From the NCBI GenBank assembly GCA_020634235.1, contig JACKCB010000004.1:1-64000 (forward strand): a DNA stretch of 64,000 nucleotides. The letters run 5' to 3'. The notes below the pieces were generated by a model, which worked only from the letters and a program-made list of their open reading frames with translations, was not told the origin of the DNA and ran no database searches. Every line of letters begins with the position of its first letter. The stretch's first letter is position 1. The DNA is from Ardenticatenaceae bacterium (GTDB taxonomy: Bacteria > Chloroflexota > Anaerolineae > Promineifilales > Promineifilaceae). Shown piece after piece: positions 42,811 to 51,458 of the stretch. Both the position numbers and the translations under genes were made by a program.

Positions 42811-44214
42811 ATGGACCCCCAACTGGCACAGGACCAGGCCAGGCTGGCGCAGTTGCTAGACAGCGCCGTGGCCGAAGCCAAACGCTTTCTGGCCGGCCTG
42901 GACACCCACCCGGCCGGGGCCACCCCACCACCAGCCCAGCCCCCCGCCCCCTTGCCCGCCACCGGCCTCGGGGCCCAGGCCGCCCTGGCCACATTCCAGC
43001 AGCGCTACGCCCCCTGGCTCAGCGGCAGCGCCGGGCCACGCTACTTCGGCTTCGTCACCGGCGGCGTCACCCCGGCCGGGCTGCTAGGCGATTGGCTCAC
43101 CAGCACCTACGACCAAAACGCCCTCGGCAGCAGCGAATCAATCGCCCCCCAAATCGAGCTAGATACCCTCCACCTGCTGCGCGAGCTGTTTGGGCTGCCC
43201 GAGGCATACAGCGGCAGCTTTGTCACCGGGGCCACCATGGCCAACTTCGTCGGGCTGGCCCTGGGGCGGCAGTGGCTGGGGCAGCAGCAGGGCATTGATG
43301 TGGCCCAGGCAGGGCTGGCCGCCCTGGGCACAGTACGCATCTTTAGCGGCACGCCCCATGCCAGTGTCTACAAAGCGCTGTCCATGCTCGGCCTGGGCCG
43401 CGCCTCGCTCACAGAGCTGCCCTGCCTGCCCGGCCGGGAAGCAATCAACGTCGCCGCCCTCGAACAAGCCCTGCAAAATCAGGCCGGGCAGCCCTGCCTG
43501 GTCGTCGCCAACGCCGGCACCGTCAACACCGTCGATTTTGACGATCTGGCCGCCATCGCCGCCCTCAAACAGCGCTACCCCTTCTGGCTGCACGTCGATG
43601 CCGCCTTTGGCGGGTTTGCCGCCTGTTCCCCCACCTACCGCCCGCTGCTGCACGGGCTGGCGCTGGCCGACACCATCACCATCGACGCCCACAAATGGCT
43701 CAACGTCCCTTACGATGCCGCCATGCAGTTCACCCGCCATCCCACCCTGCAAGCACAGGTCTTCCAAAACAACGCCGTCTACCTGGGGCAGGCCCCCGCC
43801 GCCGCCAACTTCGTAAACCTCACGCCAGAGAACTCGCGCCGCCTGCGCGCCCTACCCGCCTGGTTCACCCTGATGGCCTATGGCCGCGCCGGCTATGCCG
43901 AGATCGTGGAACGCCACTGCCGGTTGGCCCAATGGTTGGGGGCGCAGATTGCCGCCGCCAGCGCCTTCGAACTACTGGCCCCAGTCCGCCTGAACGGCAT
44001 CTGCTTCACCCTGGCCACCCGGCCGGGGCCGGCCACCCTCCAACACTACCTCGAACAACTCCAGGCCGGCGGAGCCATCTTCCTCACCCCCACCCACTAC
44101 CAGGGCCTTCCCGCCCTGCGCCTCTCCATCACTAACTGGCGCACCACCCAGCAAGATGCCAACATCGCCTGGCACGCCCTGCAGCACGCCGCCAGCCAAC
44201 TGCCCGCCGGCTAA
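42811..44214 (+). CDS. PLP-dependent group II decarboxylase-like enzyme
   Basis: 467 residues. Fold type I PLP enzyme: GSFVTGATMANFVGLALGRQ (cofactor phosphate loop), HASVYKALSMLGLG, HVDAAFGGFA and the PLP-lysine motif TIDAHKWLNVPYD. Group II decarboxylases act on aromatic amino acids, glutamate or aspartate; some relatives are aldolases or aminotransferases. The gene starts 3 bases after the second response regulator, so an amine product could be part of that signalling operon. Substrate unknown. Confidence 0.85.
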   Translation: MDPQLAQDQARLAQLLDSAVAEAKRFLAGLDTHPAGATPPPAQPPAPLPATGLGAQAALATFQQRYAPWLSGSAGPRYFGFVTGGVTPAGLLGDWLTSTYDQNALGSSESIAPQIELDTLHLLRELFGLPEAYSGSFVTGATMANFVGLALGRQWLGQQQGIDVAQAGLAALGTVRIFSGTPHASVYKALSMLGLGRASLTELPCLPGREAINVAALEQALQNQAGQPCLVVANAGTVNTVDFDDLAAIAALKQRYPFWLHVDAAFGGFAACSPTYRPLLHGLALADTITIDAHKWLNVPYDAAMQFTRHPTLQAQVFQNNAVYLGQAPAAANFVNLTPENSRRLRALPAWFTLMAYGRAGYAEIVERHCRLAQWLGAQIAAASAFELLAPVRLNGICFTLATRPGPATLQHYLEQLQAGGAIFLTPTHYQGLPALRLSITNWRTTQQDANIAWHALQHAASQLPAG

Positions 44215-44255
44215 AACCACCCCCTGCCCCTCATGGCTGCTTCGTGGGCCAGGCG

Positions 44256-45395
44256 CTAAGGCCGCTGCCACAGCGTAAGCGCCTGGCCGGCTGCCGCCAG
44301 AAGCTGGCCATCGGCCGAAAAGGCCAGGAAGTTCATCGAGGAACCATCCCCGTTGAGCACCGCCACAACCTGCTGCGTGGCCACGTCTAGCAGTTGCACC
44401 GTGCCATCGGCCATCCCCAGGGCCAAAAGCTGGCCATCAGGCGCAAACGCCAGGCTGATCACCGGCTGCGCCTGGGGCAAGGAAATAGCCGGCCCGCCGG
44501 CCGTGTCCCACAACGTCACCACCGGGCCAAAATTGTCATTGACCGTGCCGTAACTGGCCGTGGCCAGCGTGCCCCCATCTCGCGCCAGGGCCAGCGCCCC
44601 CACAAAATCCTCATGCTCAAAGCGCGGCCCAGGCTGGCCGCTGGCCACATCCATCAGTTGCACCGTCCCCCGCGCCAGCCAGATGAGCGTCTGCCCGTCA
44701 TCGCTAAAGCGGATGCTGTAAATTGGCGCAGCCGTCTCGAAACCGTTCAGGGTGCGCTGCGGCCGGTCGCCCACAGTGTCGAACAGCGTGGCGGCGATGC
44801 GTTCGGCCGAGGCCGCGGCCAGGGTACGCCCATCAGGGCTGAGGGCCAGGCCAATGGCCGGGCCAACGGTCAGCGCTTGCGCCGGCTGGCCACTGCTCAG
44901 GTAGTACAGTTGGGCCACGCTCTGGTTGAGGAGTTGGGCCAGCACCCCGGCCGGGCTGATTTCATACCGCTCATCCTGGCTGGGCGCGGTGAATAACTGC
45001 ACCCGGCCGGAGCCATCCCGGCCCACCGCCCACACCCCCAACTCATCGGCAAACAACAATTGCTGGTCGCCCGCTGCCCAGCTCAGCGCATAGACAAAAT
45101 CCACCGGCAGCGTGGCCATTGGCTGCCAACCCGCCGCGCCCGCCTCGGCGACGTCGGGTGTACTGGTCGTATCCACCACCGGAGGCGCGGTAGGCACAGC
45201 CGGGGCCGCCGTCGCCGTAGGCGGGATAGTGGCGCTGGGCAGCACGGTGGCGGTGGCCGGGCGGGTGGCAGTGGGCGGGCGGGTCCCGGTTGGGGGAGGC
45301 AGGGTCGCGGTGACCGGCAAGCCGGCATTGGGGCCGCTGCACGCCGCCGCCAACAGCAAAACTAACAGAGGCATCAATCGTCGCCACAACTTCAT
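44256..45395 (-). CDS. Lipoprotein with WD40-like beta-propeller
   Basis: 379 residues. Lipobox LAAAC near residue 19, a Thr/Pro/Ala linker (about 25-80), then repeated blades of LAFAPDGQLLALGMADGTVQLLD type, seven-fold propeller in appearance. Binding role outside the membrane is likely; no enzyme motif seen. Stands alone on the minus strand. Confidence 0.8.
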   Translation of the reverse strand: MKLWRRLMPLLVLLLAAACSGPNAGLPVTATLPPPTGTRPPTATRPATATVLPSATIPPTATAAPAVPTAPPVVDTTSTPDVAEAGAAGWQPMATLPVDFVYALSWAAGDQQLLFADELGVWAVGRDGSGRVQLFTAPSQDERYEISPAGVLAQLLNQSVAQLYYLSSGQPAQALTVGPAIGLALSPDGRTLAAASAERIAATLFDTVGDRPQRTLNGFETAAPIYSIRFSDDGQTLIWLARGTVQLMDVASGQPGPRFEHEDFVGALALARDGGTLATASYGTVNDNFGPVVTLWDTAGGPAISLPQAQPVISLAFAPDGQLLALGMADGTVQLLDVATQQVVAVLNGDGSSMNFLAFSADGQLLAAAGQALTLWQRP

Positions 45396-45560
45396 TGGTC
45401 CATCTCCATGGCAGTCAGCAATTTAGCCAACTCGCTAAACAGCTAACCCGCTTCTTTGTACTCGCCCCGGCCGGGCTTACAATTACGCTCACACTGCCGG
45501 TGGCGTTGTCTGGATAACGCCGTTCGCCCGGCAGAAGTCCCAACCGGAGGAATATGCCCC

Positions 45561-46328
45561 ATGATAACCGCCCTGACCCGCGCCGTCAGCCCGGCCATCG
45601 GCCAATGCGAGCTAACTCACCTGGCCCGCCAGCCCATAAACGTGGCCCTGGCCCAGGCACAGCACCACGCCTACGAAGCGGCCTTGCACAGCCTGGGCGC
45701 GCAGGTGCAGCAGTTGCCGCCCACGCCCCACCTGCCCGACGCGGTCTTTGTGGAGGATACGGCGGTGGTGCTGGATGAAGTGGCCATCATCACCCGGCCG
45801 GGGGCCATCTCACGTCGCCCCGAAACCGCGAGCGTGGCCGCCGCCCTGGCCGCCTACCGGCCGCTCATCCACCTGCAAGCCCCGGCCACGCTGGACGGCG
45901 GCGACGTCCTGCGCATGGGTCGCCGCCTCTACATCGGCAGCTCCGGCCGCAGCAATCAGGCGGCCATCGAACAACTGCGCGCCGCCCTGGCCCCCTACGG
46001 CTACCATGTGGTCGGCGTGCCCGTCAGCGGCTGCCTGCACCTGAAATCGGCCGTCACCCTGGCCGCGCCCGACACGCTGCTCATCAACCGGCAGTGGGTC
46101 GACAGCCACCTGTTCGGCCCGCTGCGCCTGGTGCCCGTGGCCGAGGCGGAGCCATACGCGGGCAATGGGCTGCTGCTGGGCGAGACGCTCATATACCCGG
46201 CCGGGTATCCCCAAACCGCCCAACGCCTGGCCGCGGCCGGTATCCCGCTCCAACTCGTCGAGGTAACGGAACTGGTGAAGGCCGAGGGAGCCGTTACCTG
46301 CTGCAGCCTGCTGATCACCGGCCCGTAG
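45561..46328 (+). CDS. Dimethylargininase (DDAH)-family amidinotransferase-fold hydrolase
   Basis: 255 residues. Pattern of dimethylarginine dimethylaminohydrolase: FVEDTAVVLDEVAIITRPGA, TLDGGDVLRMGRRLYIG, catalytic His in GCLHLKSAV and catalytic Cys in VTCCSLL near the end. It hydrolyses methylated arginine to citrulline and methylamines, or arginine-like substrates. GGAGG stands 12 bases before the ATG. Monocistronic. Confidence 0.92.
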   Translation: MITALTRAVSPAIGQCELTHLARQPINVALAQAQHHAYEAALHSLGAQVQQLPPTPHLPDAVFVEDTAVVLDEVAIITRPGAISRRPETASVAAALAAYRPLIHLQAPATLDGGDVLRMGRRLYIGSSGRSNQAAIEQLRAALAPYGYHVVGVPVSGCLHLKSAVTLAAPDTLLINRQWVDSHLFGPLRLVPVAEAEPYAGNGLLLGETLIYPAGYPQTAQRLAAAGIPLQLVEVTELVKAEGAVTCCSLLITGP

Positions 46329-46344
46329 CCGCCAGGCAGCCTGG

Positions 46345-46977
46345 TTAATTCTTGGGCCGCCAATTGTACGGCCCCTGGTAACCCTTGCCATGCAGCCCGC
46401 GATACAACTTGTATTTGGCGCGAGTCAGAGCCAGCACTTTGTTTTCCAACGTCCCCAGGCCCCCATATTCATCGATATACCACTGCTCAAAAGCATTAGC
46501 CTCAAACGGCGTCCAACTGCCGCTGTCCAGCAAGGTAATGGTGTAATGTTTGCGGCTCAGCCACGCTTTCTCACGCAAATGCTGCTTAAAGCGATTCTTG
46601 TAGCCCACCGAAGCCACCGTCTGGCCCACGTAAGCCACCTTCTTGGTCGCTTTGTGCCGGATGGCATAAATCTGGTATTTGCGGCGGTTTTTGCGCGCGT
46701 ACTTAGAGTTGGGGTTGATCTTACCTAGCTGGATCATCCCCGGCCGGGCCGCCGAAAACGTCAACTGGCTGGCCAACAGGCTGGTCACCCGGCGGTTCCC
46801 CAGCGTGCGCTGCAAGCGCAGCACATCCCCGGTAGAAAGGGTGCCGTGGTCCAGGCTACCCGGCCGGGACACCTCCTCCGCCAGCGACGGCAGCTTATCC
46901 GCCCCCTCCTGCACCTGGTGCCCCGGCGGCAACCGGGACGGCGGCTTCTTCTGTTCCGGCGATTGTCTATGCCCCAT
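46345..46977 (-). CDS. GIY-YIG-type nuclease with LQRTLGNR-like N-terminus
   Basis: 210 residues. N-terminal 75 residues are basic and disordered-looking and contain VLRLQRTLGNRRVTSLLAS, a motif common at the start of large secreted or contractile-injection-associated proteins (DUF4157 group). The C-terminal part is a GIY-YIG fold: YQIYAIRHKATKKVAYVGQT, NRFKQH, FEANAFEQWYIDEYGG and LENKV. A nuclease delivered as a toxin is the best reading. It overlaps the DUF4259 gene upstream by 11 bases. Confidence 0.75.
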   Translation of the reverse strand: MGHRQSPEQKKPPSRLPPGHQVQEGADKLPSLAEEVSRPGSLDHGTLSTGDVLRLQRTLGNRRVTSLLASQLTFSAARPGMIQLGKINPNSKYARKNRRKYQIYAIRHKATKKVAYVGQTVASVGYKNRFKQHLREKAWLSRKHYTITLLDSGSWTPFEANAFEQWYIDEYGGLGTLENKVLALTRAKYKLYRGLHGKGYQGPYNWRPKN

Positions 46978-47368
46978 CGTCCCCTACCTCCTCATCATAC
47001 TCATCCATCTCACCCTCATCCGGCAGCAGCGCCGTCAACGCCGCAATCTGCTGCGCTATGGCCGCAACCACCGCCGGCTCCCCCTGCCACAACGCCAGAA
47101 ACGCCTGCCCCGTCTCCGGGTCAATCATCGCCGTCAGCAGCTCAATCCCCCGCGCCAGGTACACATCCAACCGGTCCAGGTCGCCGGGCCAGATATACGA
47201 CTGCCCCAAAACCTGCAAAATATAGCAGGCGGCGCGAATGACCTCATAATCGTCGGGCACGTCAAACGCATCGGCCAGGCGGGCATCAATATCAAAGCCC
47301 TCAAAAAAGCTGGCAAACCAGTCGGCCGCCGCATCACTATCCCAGGGATTTACGCCCCAAATGCCCAT
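46967..47368 (-). CDS. DUF4259 protein, possible immunity partner
   Basis: 133 residues beginning MGIWGVNPWDSDAAADWFAS, the DUF4259 signature, followed by a helical, very acidic protein (ending EGEMDEYDEEVGDDGA). An acidic protein coded just before, and overlapping, a basic nuclease gene is what one expects for an immunity protein, though DUF4259 has no proven role known to me. No ribosome site of note seen. Confidence 0.75.
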   Translation of the reverse strand: MGIWGVNPWDSDAAADWFASFFEGFDIDARLADAFDVPDDYEVIRAACYILQVLGQSYIWPGDLDRLDVYLARGIELLTAMIDPETGQAFLALWQGEPAVVAAIAQQIAALTALLPDEGEMDEYDEEVGDDGA

Positions 47369-47572
47369 GCTTCACCTTTTAGAACCTGCTTTGATGTGCC
47401 AGAAAACGGCTGCGCAAGCGCATCATAGCATAGAACGATGGCCCAACACAATCGCCAACCACCAATCACCAATCATTGGAGTTCCCCAAAAACCAGCAGC
47501 TCTTGACGAACTCCTGGCAACTATGGTAAATTGTCCCCATCTTACCGGCAAGGAGGTACACAAAGACAAAAA

Positions 47573-47623
47573 ATGACAACCCTGGCTCCCTCTTGTGGCA
47601 ACTTTGTCTTTGTGCGCCCGTGA
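47573..47623 (+). CDS. Possible 16-codon leader peptide
   Basis: ATG ... TGA encoding MTTLAPSCGNFVFVRP, placed between the arms of the 12-bp inverted repeat and ending before the terminator. AAGGAGG is 16 bases upstream, farther than usual. No run of one amino acid is seen that would point to a specific tRNA-sensing attenuator. Confidence 0.35.
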   Translation: MTTLAPSCGNFVFVRP

Positions 47624-47663
47624 TCCCTGCCTGAGCCAACCCCCTTCCTGACCCCAAACAGGC

Positions 47664-47694
47664 GGCCACGAGCGTAACTGCCCGTGGCTTTTTT
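47664..47694 (+). terminator. Intrinsic terminator in the leader
   Basis: 6-7 bp GC-rich stem gccacg/cgtggc, 12-base loop and T6. It stands between a possible promoter and the exporter genes, so it may be conditional. Confidence 0.6.
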
Positions 47695-47782
47695 GTTGCC
47701 TGGCGGCGCCGGGCACCACGGATTGCCAACAGTCCCGGCCGGGGACCATCCCCCCAGCCGTCACCCCCATAGGATACTGTTC

Positions 47783-49561
47783 ATGTTCAACCAATCCCTC
47801 AGCCTGATGGGTCACTACCTGCGCCCTCACCTGTGGCGCGTCCTCACCCTCTTCCTCCTGCTCCTGGGCAGCATCGGCTTGCAGCTAGCCGCCCCCCAGG
47901 TCATTCGCCACTTCCTGGACCTGGCCCAAAGCGGCGCGGCCCTATCCCTCTTACTGCGCGCCGCCCTCCTCTTCCTGGCCATCACCATCAGCCAGAAAAT
48001 CCTCTCCCTGTTCTCGGTCTACGCCGGCGTCGATCTGGGCTGGGCCACCACCAACCAACTGCGCAGCGACCTCACCAGCCACGTGCTGCGCCTGGACATG
48101 GGCTTCCACAAGCTCCATCCCCCCGGCGAACTCATCGAGCGCATTGATGGCGACGTGAGCAACCTGGCCGACTACTTCTCCGACCTGGTGGTAAACCTGC
48201 TGGGCAACGCCCTGCTGGTCCTGGGCGTACTGCTGCTGCTGCTGCGCGAAGATTGGCGGGCCGGGCTAATTGGCCTGCTCTACGCCGGGGCCATCCTCGG
48301 CCTCCTGCGCGCCCTACAGGCCCCGGTCGTCACCATCTGGAGCGACATCAGCCGCAGCTTTGCCGGGCTGTACAGCTTCATCGAAGAACGCCTGTCGGGC
48401 ACAGAAGACATTCGCGCCAACGGCGGCGAAGCCTACGCCATGGCCCGGCTGCTGGAACGGCTCAACCAGGTGCGCCGCCTGCGGGTGCGCGGCGAAATGT
48501 TGGGCAGCATCACCTTCTCCGCCAGCTTCTTCCTCTACACCCTTGCCCTGGTGGCCACGTTGGCCCTGGGGGCCGGCAGCCACCTGAGCGGGCAAATGAG
48601 CATAGGCACCGTGGTACTCCTGGTACTCTACATGCAAAACCTGGAATCGCCCCTCAACACCATTCGCCGCCAGGTGGCCAGCTTGCAGCAGGGGCTGGCC
48701 AGCATTGGCCGCCTGGCCGAGCTGCGCCAGGTGCAGCCCACCGTGCAGGAGCCACCTACCCCGGCCGGGTTGCCCCCCACCGCCCCGGCCGTACAATTCC
48801 AGGGCGTCACCTTCGCCTACAAAGACCAGCCACCCGCCAACGGCCGCAGCGCCCCGCCCACCGTGCTGCACGACCTGACCTTCACCCTGGCCCCCGGCCG
48901 GGTGCTGGGCATCCTGGGCCGCACCGGCAGCGGCAAAACCACCCTCACCCGCCTCCTCTTCCGCCTCTACGACGTTGACCAGGGCCACATCCGGCTAGAC
49001 GGCGTCGACATCCGCCAGGCCCGCCTCAGCGACCTGCGCCGTCACGTCGGCATGGTCACCCAGGAAGTGCAGCTCTTCGCCGCCAGCCTGCGCGACAACC
49101 TGACCCTCTTCCAAAACTACGGCCGCCAGCCCATCCCCGACGCGCAGATGCAGCAAACCCTGACCCAGCTTGGCCTGGGCAGTTGGCTGCAAGAACTACC
49201 CCACGGCCTGGACACACAACTCACCGCCGGCGGCCAGGGTCTGTCCGCTGGCCAGGCCCAACTGCTGGCCTTTGCCCGCGTCTACCTGCGCAACCCCCGC
49301 CTGGTGGTGCTGGACGAAGCCTCTTCCCGCCTGGACCCGGCCACCGAGCAGTTGCTGGAGCAGGCCATCGACCGCCTGCTGGTCGGGCGCACGGCCATCA
49401 TCATCGCCCACCGGCTGGGCACCGTACAGCGCGCCGACGACATCCTCATCCTGGATAACGGCCGCATCGTAGAGTTCGGCGAACGGCTGGCCCTGGCCAG
49501 CAATCCCCAATCCCGCTTTTACCAACTGCTGCAAACCGGCATGGAGGCGATGCTAGCCTGA
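47783..49561 (+). CDS. ABC exporter half-transporter (catalytic partner)
   Basis: 592 residues: exporter membrane domain (about 10-320), nucleotide domain with Walker A GRTGSGKTT, signature GLSAGQAQ, Walker B VVLDEASSRLD with Glu, and H-loop IIIAHRLGT. ATG 47783 follows AGGA. Shares TGATG (one-base overlap) with the next gene, which encodes the other half. Confidence 0.92.
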   Translation: MFNQSLSLMGHYLRPHLWRVLTLFLLLLGSIGLQLAAPQVIRHFLDLAQSGAALSLLLRAALLFLAITISQKILSLFSVYAGVDLGWATTNQLRSDLTSHVLRLDMGFHKLHPPGELIERIDGDVSNLADYFSDLVVNLLGNALLVLGVLLLLLREDWRAGLIGLLYAGAILGLLRALQAPVVTIWSDISRSFAGLYSFIEERLSGTEDIRANGGEAYAMARLLERLNQVRRLRVRGEMLGSITFSASFFLYTLALVATLALGAGSHLSGQMSIGTVVLLVLYMQNLESPLNTIRRQVASLQQGLASIGRLAELRQVQPTVQEPPTPAGLPPTAPAVQFQGVTFAYKDQPPANGRSAPPTVLHDLTFTLAPGRVLGILGRTGSGKTTLTRLLFRLYDVDQGHIRLDGVDIRQARLSDLRRHVGMVTQEVQLFAASLRDNLTLFQNYGRQPIPDAQMQQTLTQLGLGSWLQELPHGLDTQLTAGGQGLSAGQAQLLAFARVYLRNPRLVVLDEASSRLDPATEQLLEQAIDRLLVGRTAIIIAHRLGTVQRADDILILDNGRIVEFGERLALASNPQSRFYQLLQTGMEAMLA

Positions 49562-51360
49562 TGGAAACCCCGCTGACAACCACACCCCCCTTACCCGTCG
49601 CCCGGGCCACCTGGGCGCTCATTCGCTTCCGGCCGGGTTACTTCCTGGCCAACCTCACCGGCCGGGTCTACTTCCTGGCCATGCGCCTGCTGCCGGGACT
49701 GCTGCTGCAGCAGTTCCTGGACCGGCTCGCCGGGGCTGCGCCGGCCACCGCCAGCCTGTGGACCCTGCTGGCCCTGCTGCTGGCCATCGAAGCCTCCCGC
49801 CTGGCCGCCAACCTGCTGGGCGACTGGGGCGGGGCCAGCGTGCGCAATGCCAACGGCGTGCTGCTGCGCGCCAACATCGTGGGCAACATCCTGCACCGGC
49901 CGGGGGCACTGCCCCAACCCGTGCCCCCCGGCGACGCCATCACCCGCCTGGACGATGATGCCGCCGACTTCGCCGACTTCCCCACCTGGCTGCCAGAACT
50001 GGCCGGCCACCTGCTGTTCACCCTGGTCGCCTTTATCATCATGTGGCGCATCAACCCGGCCATCACCCTGGTGACTACCCTGCCCCTGCTGGGCGTTGCC
50101 TTCCTCAACCGCTTCGCCTGGCAGCGCTTTTTGCGCTACTACCACGCCAGCCGCCAGGCCGACAGCGCCGTTACCGGCTTCCTGGGGGAGCTGTTGGGCA
50201 CCGTGCAGGCGGTAAAGGTCGCCGACGCCGAAGCCGATGCCCTGCATTACTTCCGCCACCTGAACGAAGAACGCCGCCGCCGCAATGTGCGCCACAACCT
50301 CTTCTACGCCGTCTTCAACTCCGCCGCCGACAACCTGGGCGATGTCGCCGTGGCCATCATGGTCCTGCTTTCAGCCCAGGCCCTCCAGGCCGGCACCTTC
50401 ACCGTGGGCGACTTCGCCCTGTTCACCAGCTACCTCTTCTTTGCCGCCCGCTTCCCGGCCGATATCGGCAGCTTCTTGTCGGAGATCGCCCAGCAGCGGG
50501 TGTCGCTGGACCGGATGCAGGCCATGCAGCCAGAGGCCCGGCCGGAGAGCCTGGTCCAGCCCCAACCTATCGACGCCGCGCCACCCCCGGCCGGGGCACG
50601 CCCCCCCATCCCCCTGGACACACTCACCGTCACCGGCCTCACCTACCACCACCAGCCGGGCAGCCACGGCAGCAGCCCCCCGGCCGGGATCAGCCAGATC
50701 AACCTGACCATCCGGCGCGGCTCCTTCACCGTCATCACCGGCCGCGTGGGGGCCGGCAAAACAACCCTGCTGCGCACTCTGTTGGGACTACTGCCCCCGG
50801 CCGGGGGCGAAATCCGCTGGAATGACCAACGGGTGGCCGACCCGGCCAGCTTCTTTGGGCCGCCGCACAGCGCCTACACCCCCCAGGTGCCACGCCTGTT
50901 CAGCGAATCACTGCAAGAAAACATCCTGCTGGGGCTGGCCGCCGCAGACGTAGACCTGCCGGCCGCCATCCACACCGCCGTGCTGGAACCAGACATAGCC
51001 GCCCTGGAACAAGGGCTGGACACGGTCGTGGGGCCGCGCGGCGTGCGTCTGTCTGGCGGGCAGGTACAGCGGGCGGCCGCGGCGCGCATGTTTGTGCGCC
51101 AGCCGGCCCTGCTCGTCTTCGACGACCTCTCCAGCGCCCTGGATGTGGAGACAGAGCAGACGTTGTGGCAGCGTTTGTTGGGCGAAGAGGGGCAGCCCAC
51201 CATCCTGGCCGTCTCCCACCGCCGCCCCGCCCTCATGCGCGCCGACCAGATCATCGTCTTGCAGGACGGCCGCGTGGCCGCCACAGGCACGCTAACAGAA
51301 CTGCTGGCCACCTCCCCGGAGATGCAGGCATTGTGGCATGGTGACCTGGTGGAGGGGTAA
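49561..51360 (+). CDS. ABC exporter half-transporter (variant ATP site)
   Basis: 599 residues: membrane domain (about 25-320), nucleotide domain with Walker A GRVGAGKTT, signature RLSGGQVQ, Walker B LVFDDLSSALD with Asp in place of catalytic Glu, and H-loop AVSHRRPAL. Forms a heterodimer with the upstream subunit, again one canonical and one variant site. Unlike the 4.6-kb pair, the H-loop His is kept. Confidence 0.92.
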   Translation: METPLTTTPPLPVARATWALIRFRPGYFLANLTGRVYFLAMRLLPGLLLQQFLDRLAGAAPATASLWTLLALLLAIEASRLAANLLGDWGGASVRNANGVLLRANIVGNILHRPGALPQPVPPGDAITRLDDDAADFADFPTWLPELAGHLLFTLVAFIIMWRINPAITLVTTLPLLGVAFLNRFAWQRFLRYYHASRQADSAVTGFLGELLGTVQAVKVADAEADALHYFRHLNEERRRRNVRHNLFYAVFNSAADNLGDVAVAIMVLLSAQALQAGTFTVGDFALFTSYLFFAARFPADIGSFLSEIAQQRVSLDRMQAMQPEARPESLVQPQPIDAAPPPAGARPPIPLDTLTVTGLTYHHQPGSHGSSPPAGISQINLTIRRGSFTVITGRVGAGKTTLLRTLLGLLPPAGGEIRWNDQRVADPASFFGPPHSAYTPQVPRLFSESLQENILLGLAAADVDLPAAIHTAVLEPDIAALEQGLDTVVGPRGVRLSGGQVQRAAAARMFVRQPALLVFDDLSSALDVETEQTLWQRLLGEEGQPTILAVSHRRPALMRADQIIVLQDGRVAATGTLTELLATSPEMQALWHGDLVEG

Positions 51361-51458
51361 GGAGAAGGGGGGGAACCCGGCCGGGGCCGCTGTCCAGGCA
51401 GGCATGAACCGCCGCGGCAATCTGGTGCGATCCAGCTTCATGATTCCTCCCACGCACC

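Larger units (their letters stand above)
47503..47694 (+). promoter_or_regulatory. Candidate leader with attenuator before ABC exporter
   Basis: Possible promoter TTGACG (47503-47508), 18 bases, TAAATT (47527-47532). Then AAGGAGG (47550-47556), a 12-bp perfect inverted repeat cacaaagacaaa (47559-47570) / tttgtctttgtg (47603-47614), and a terminator: gccacg (47665-47670) / cgtggc (47683-47688) followed by six T (47689-47694). The exporter ATG is at 47783. Layout suggests control by early termination. Confidence 0.5.
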
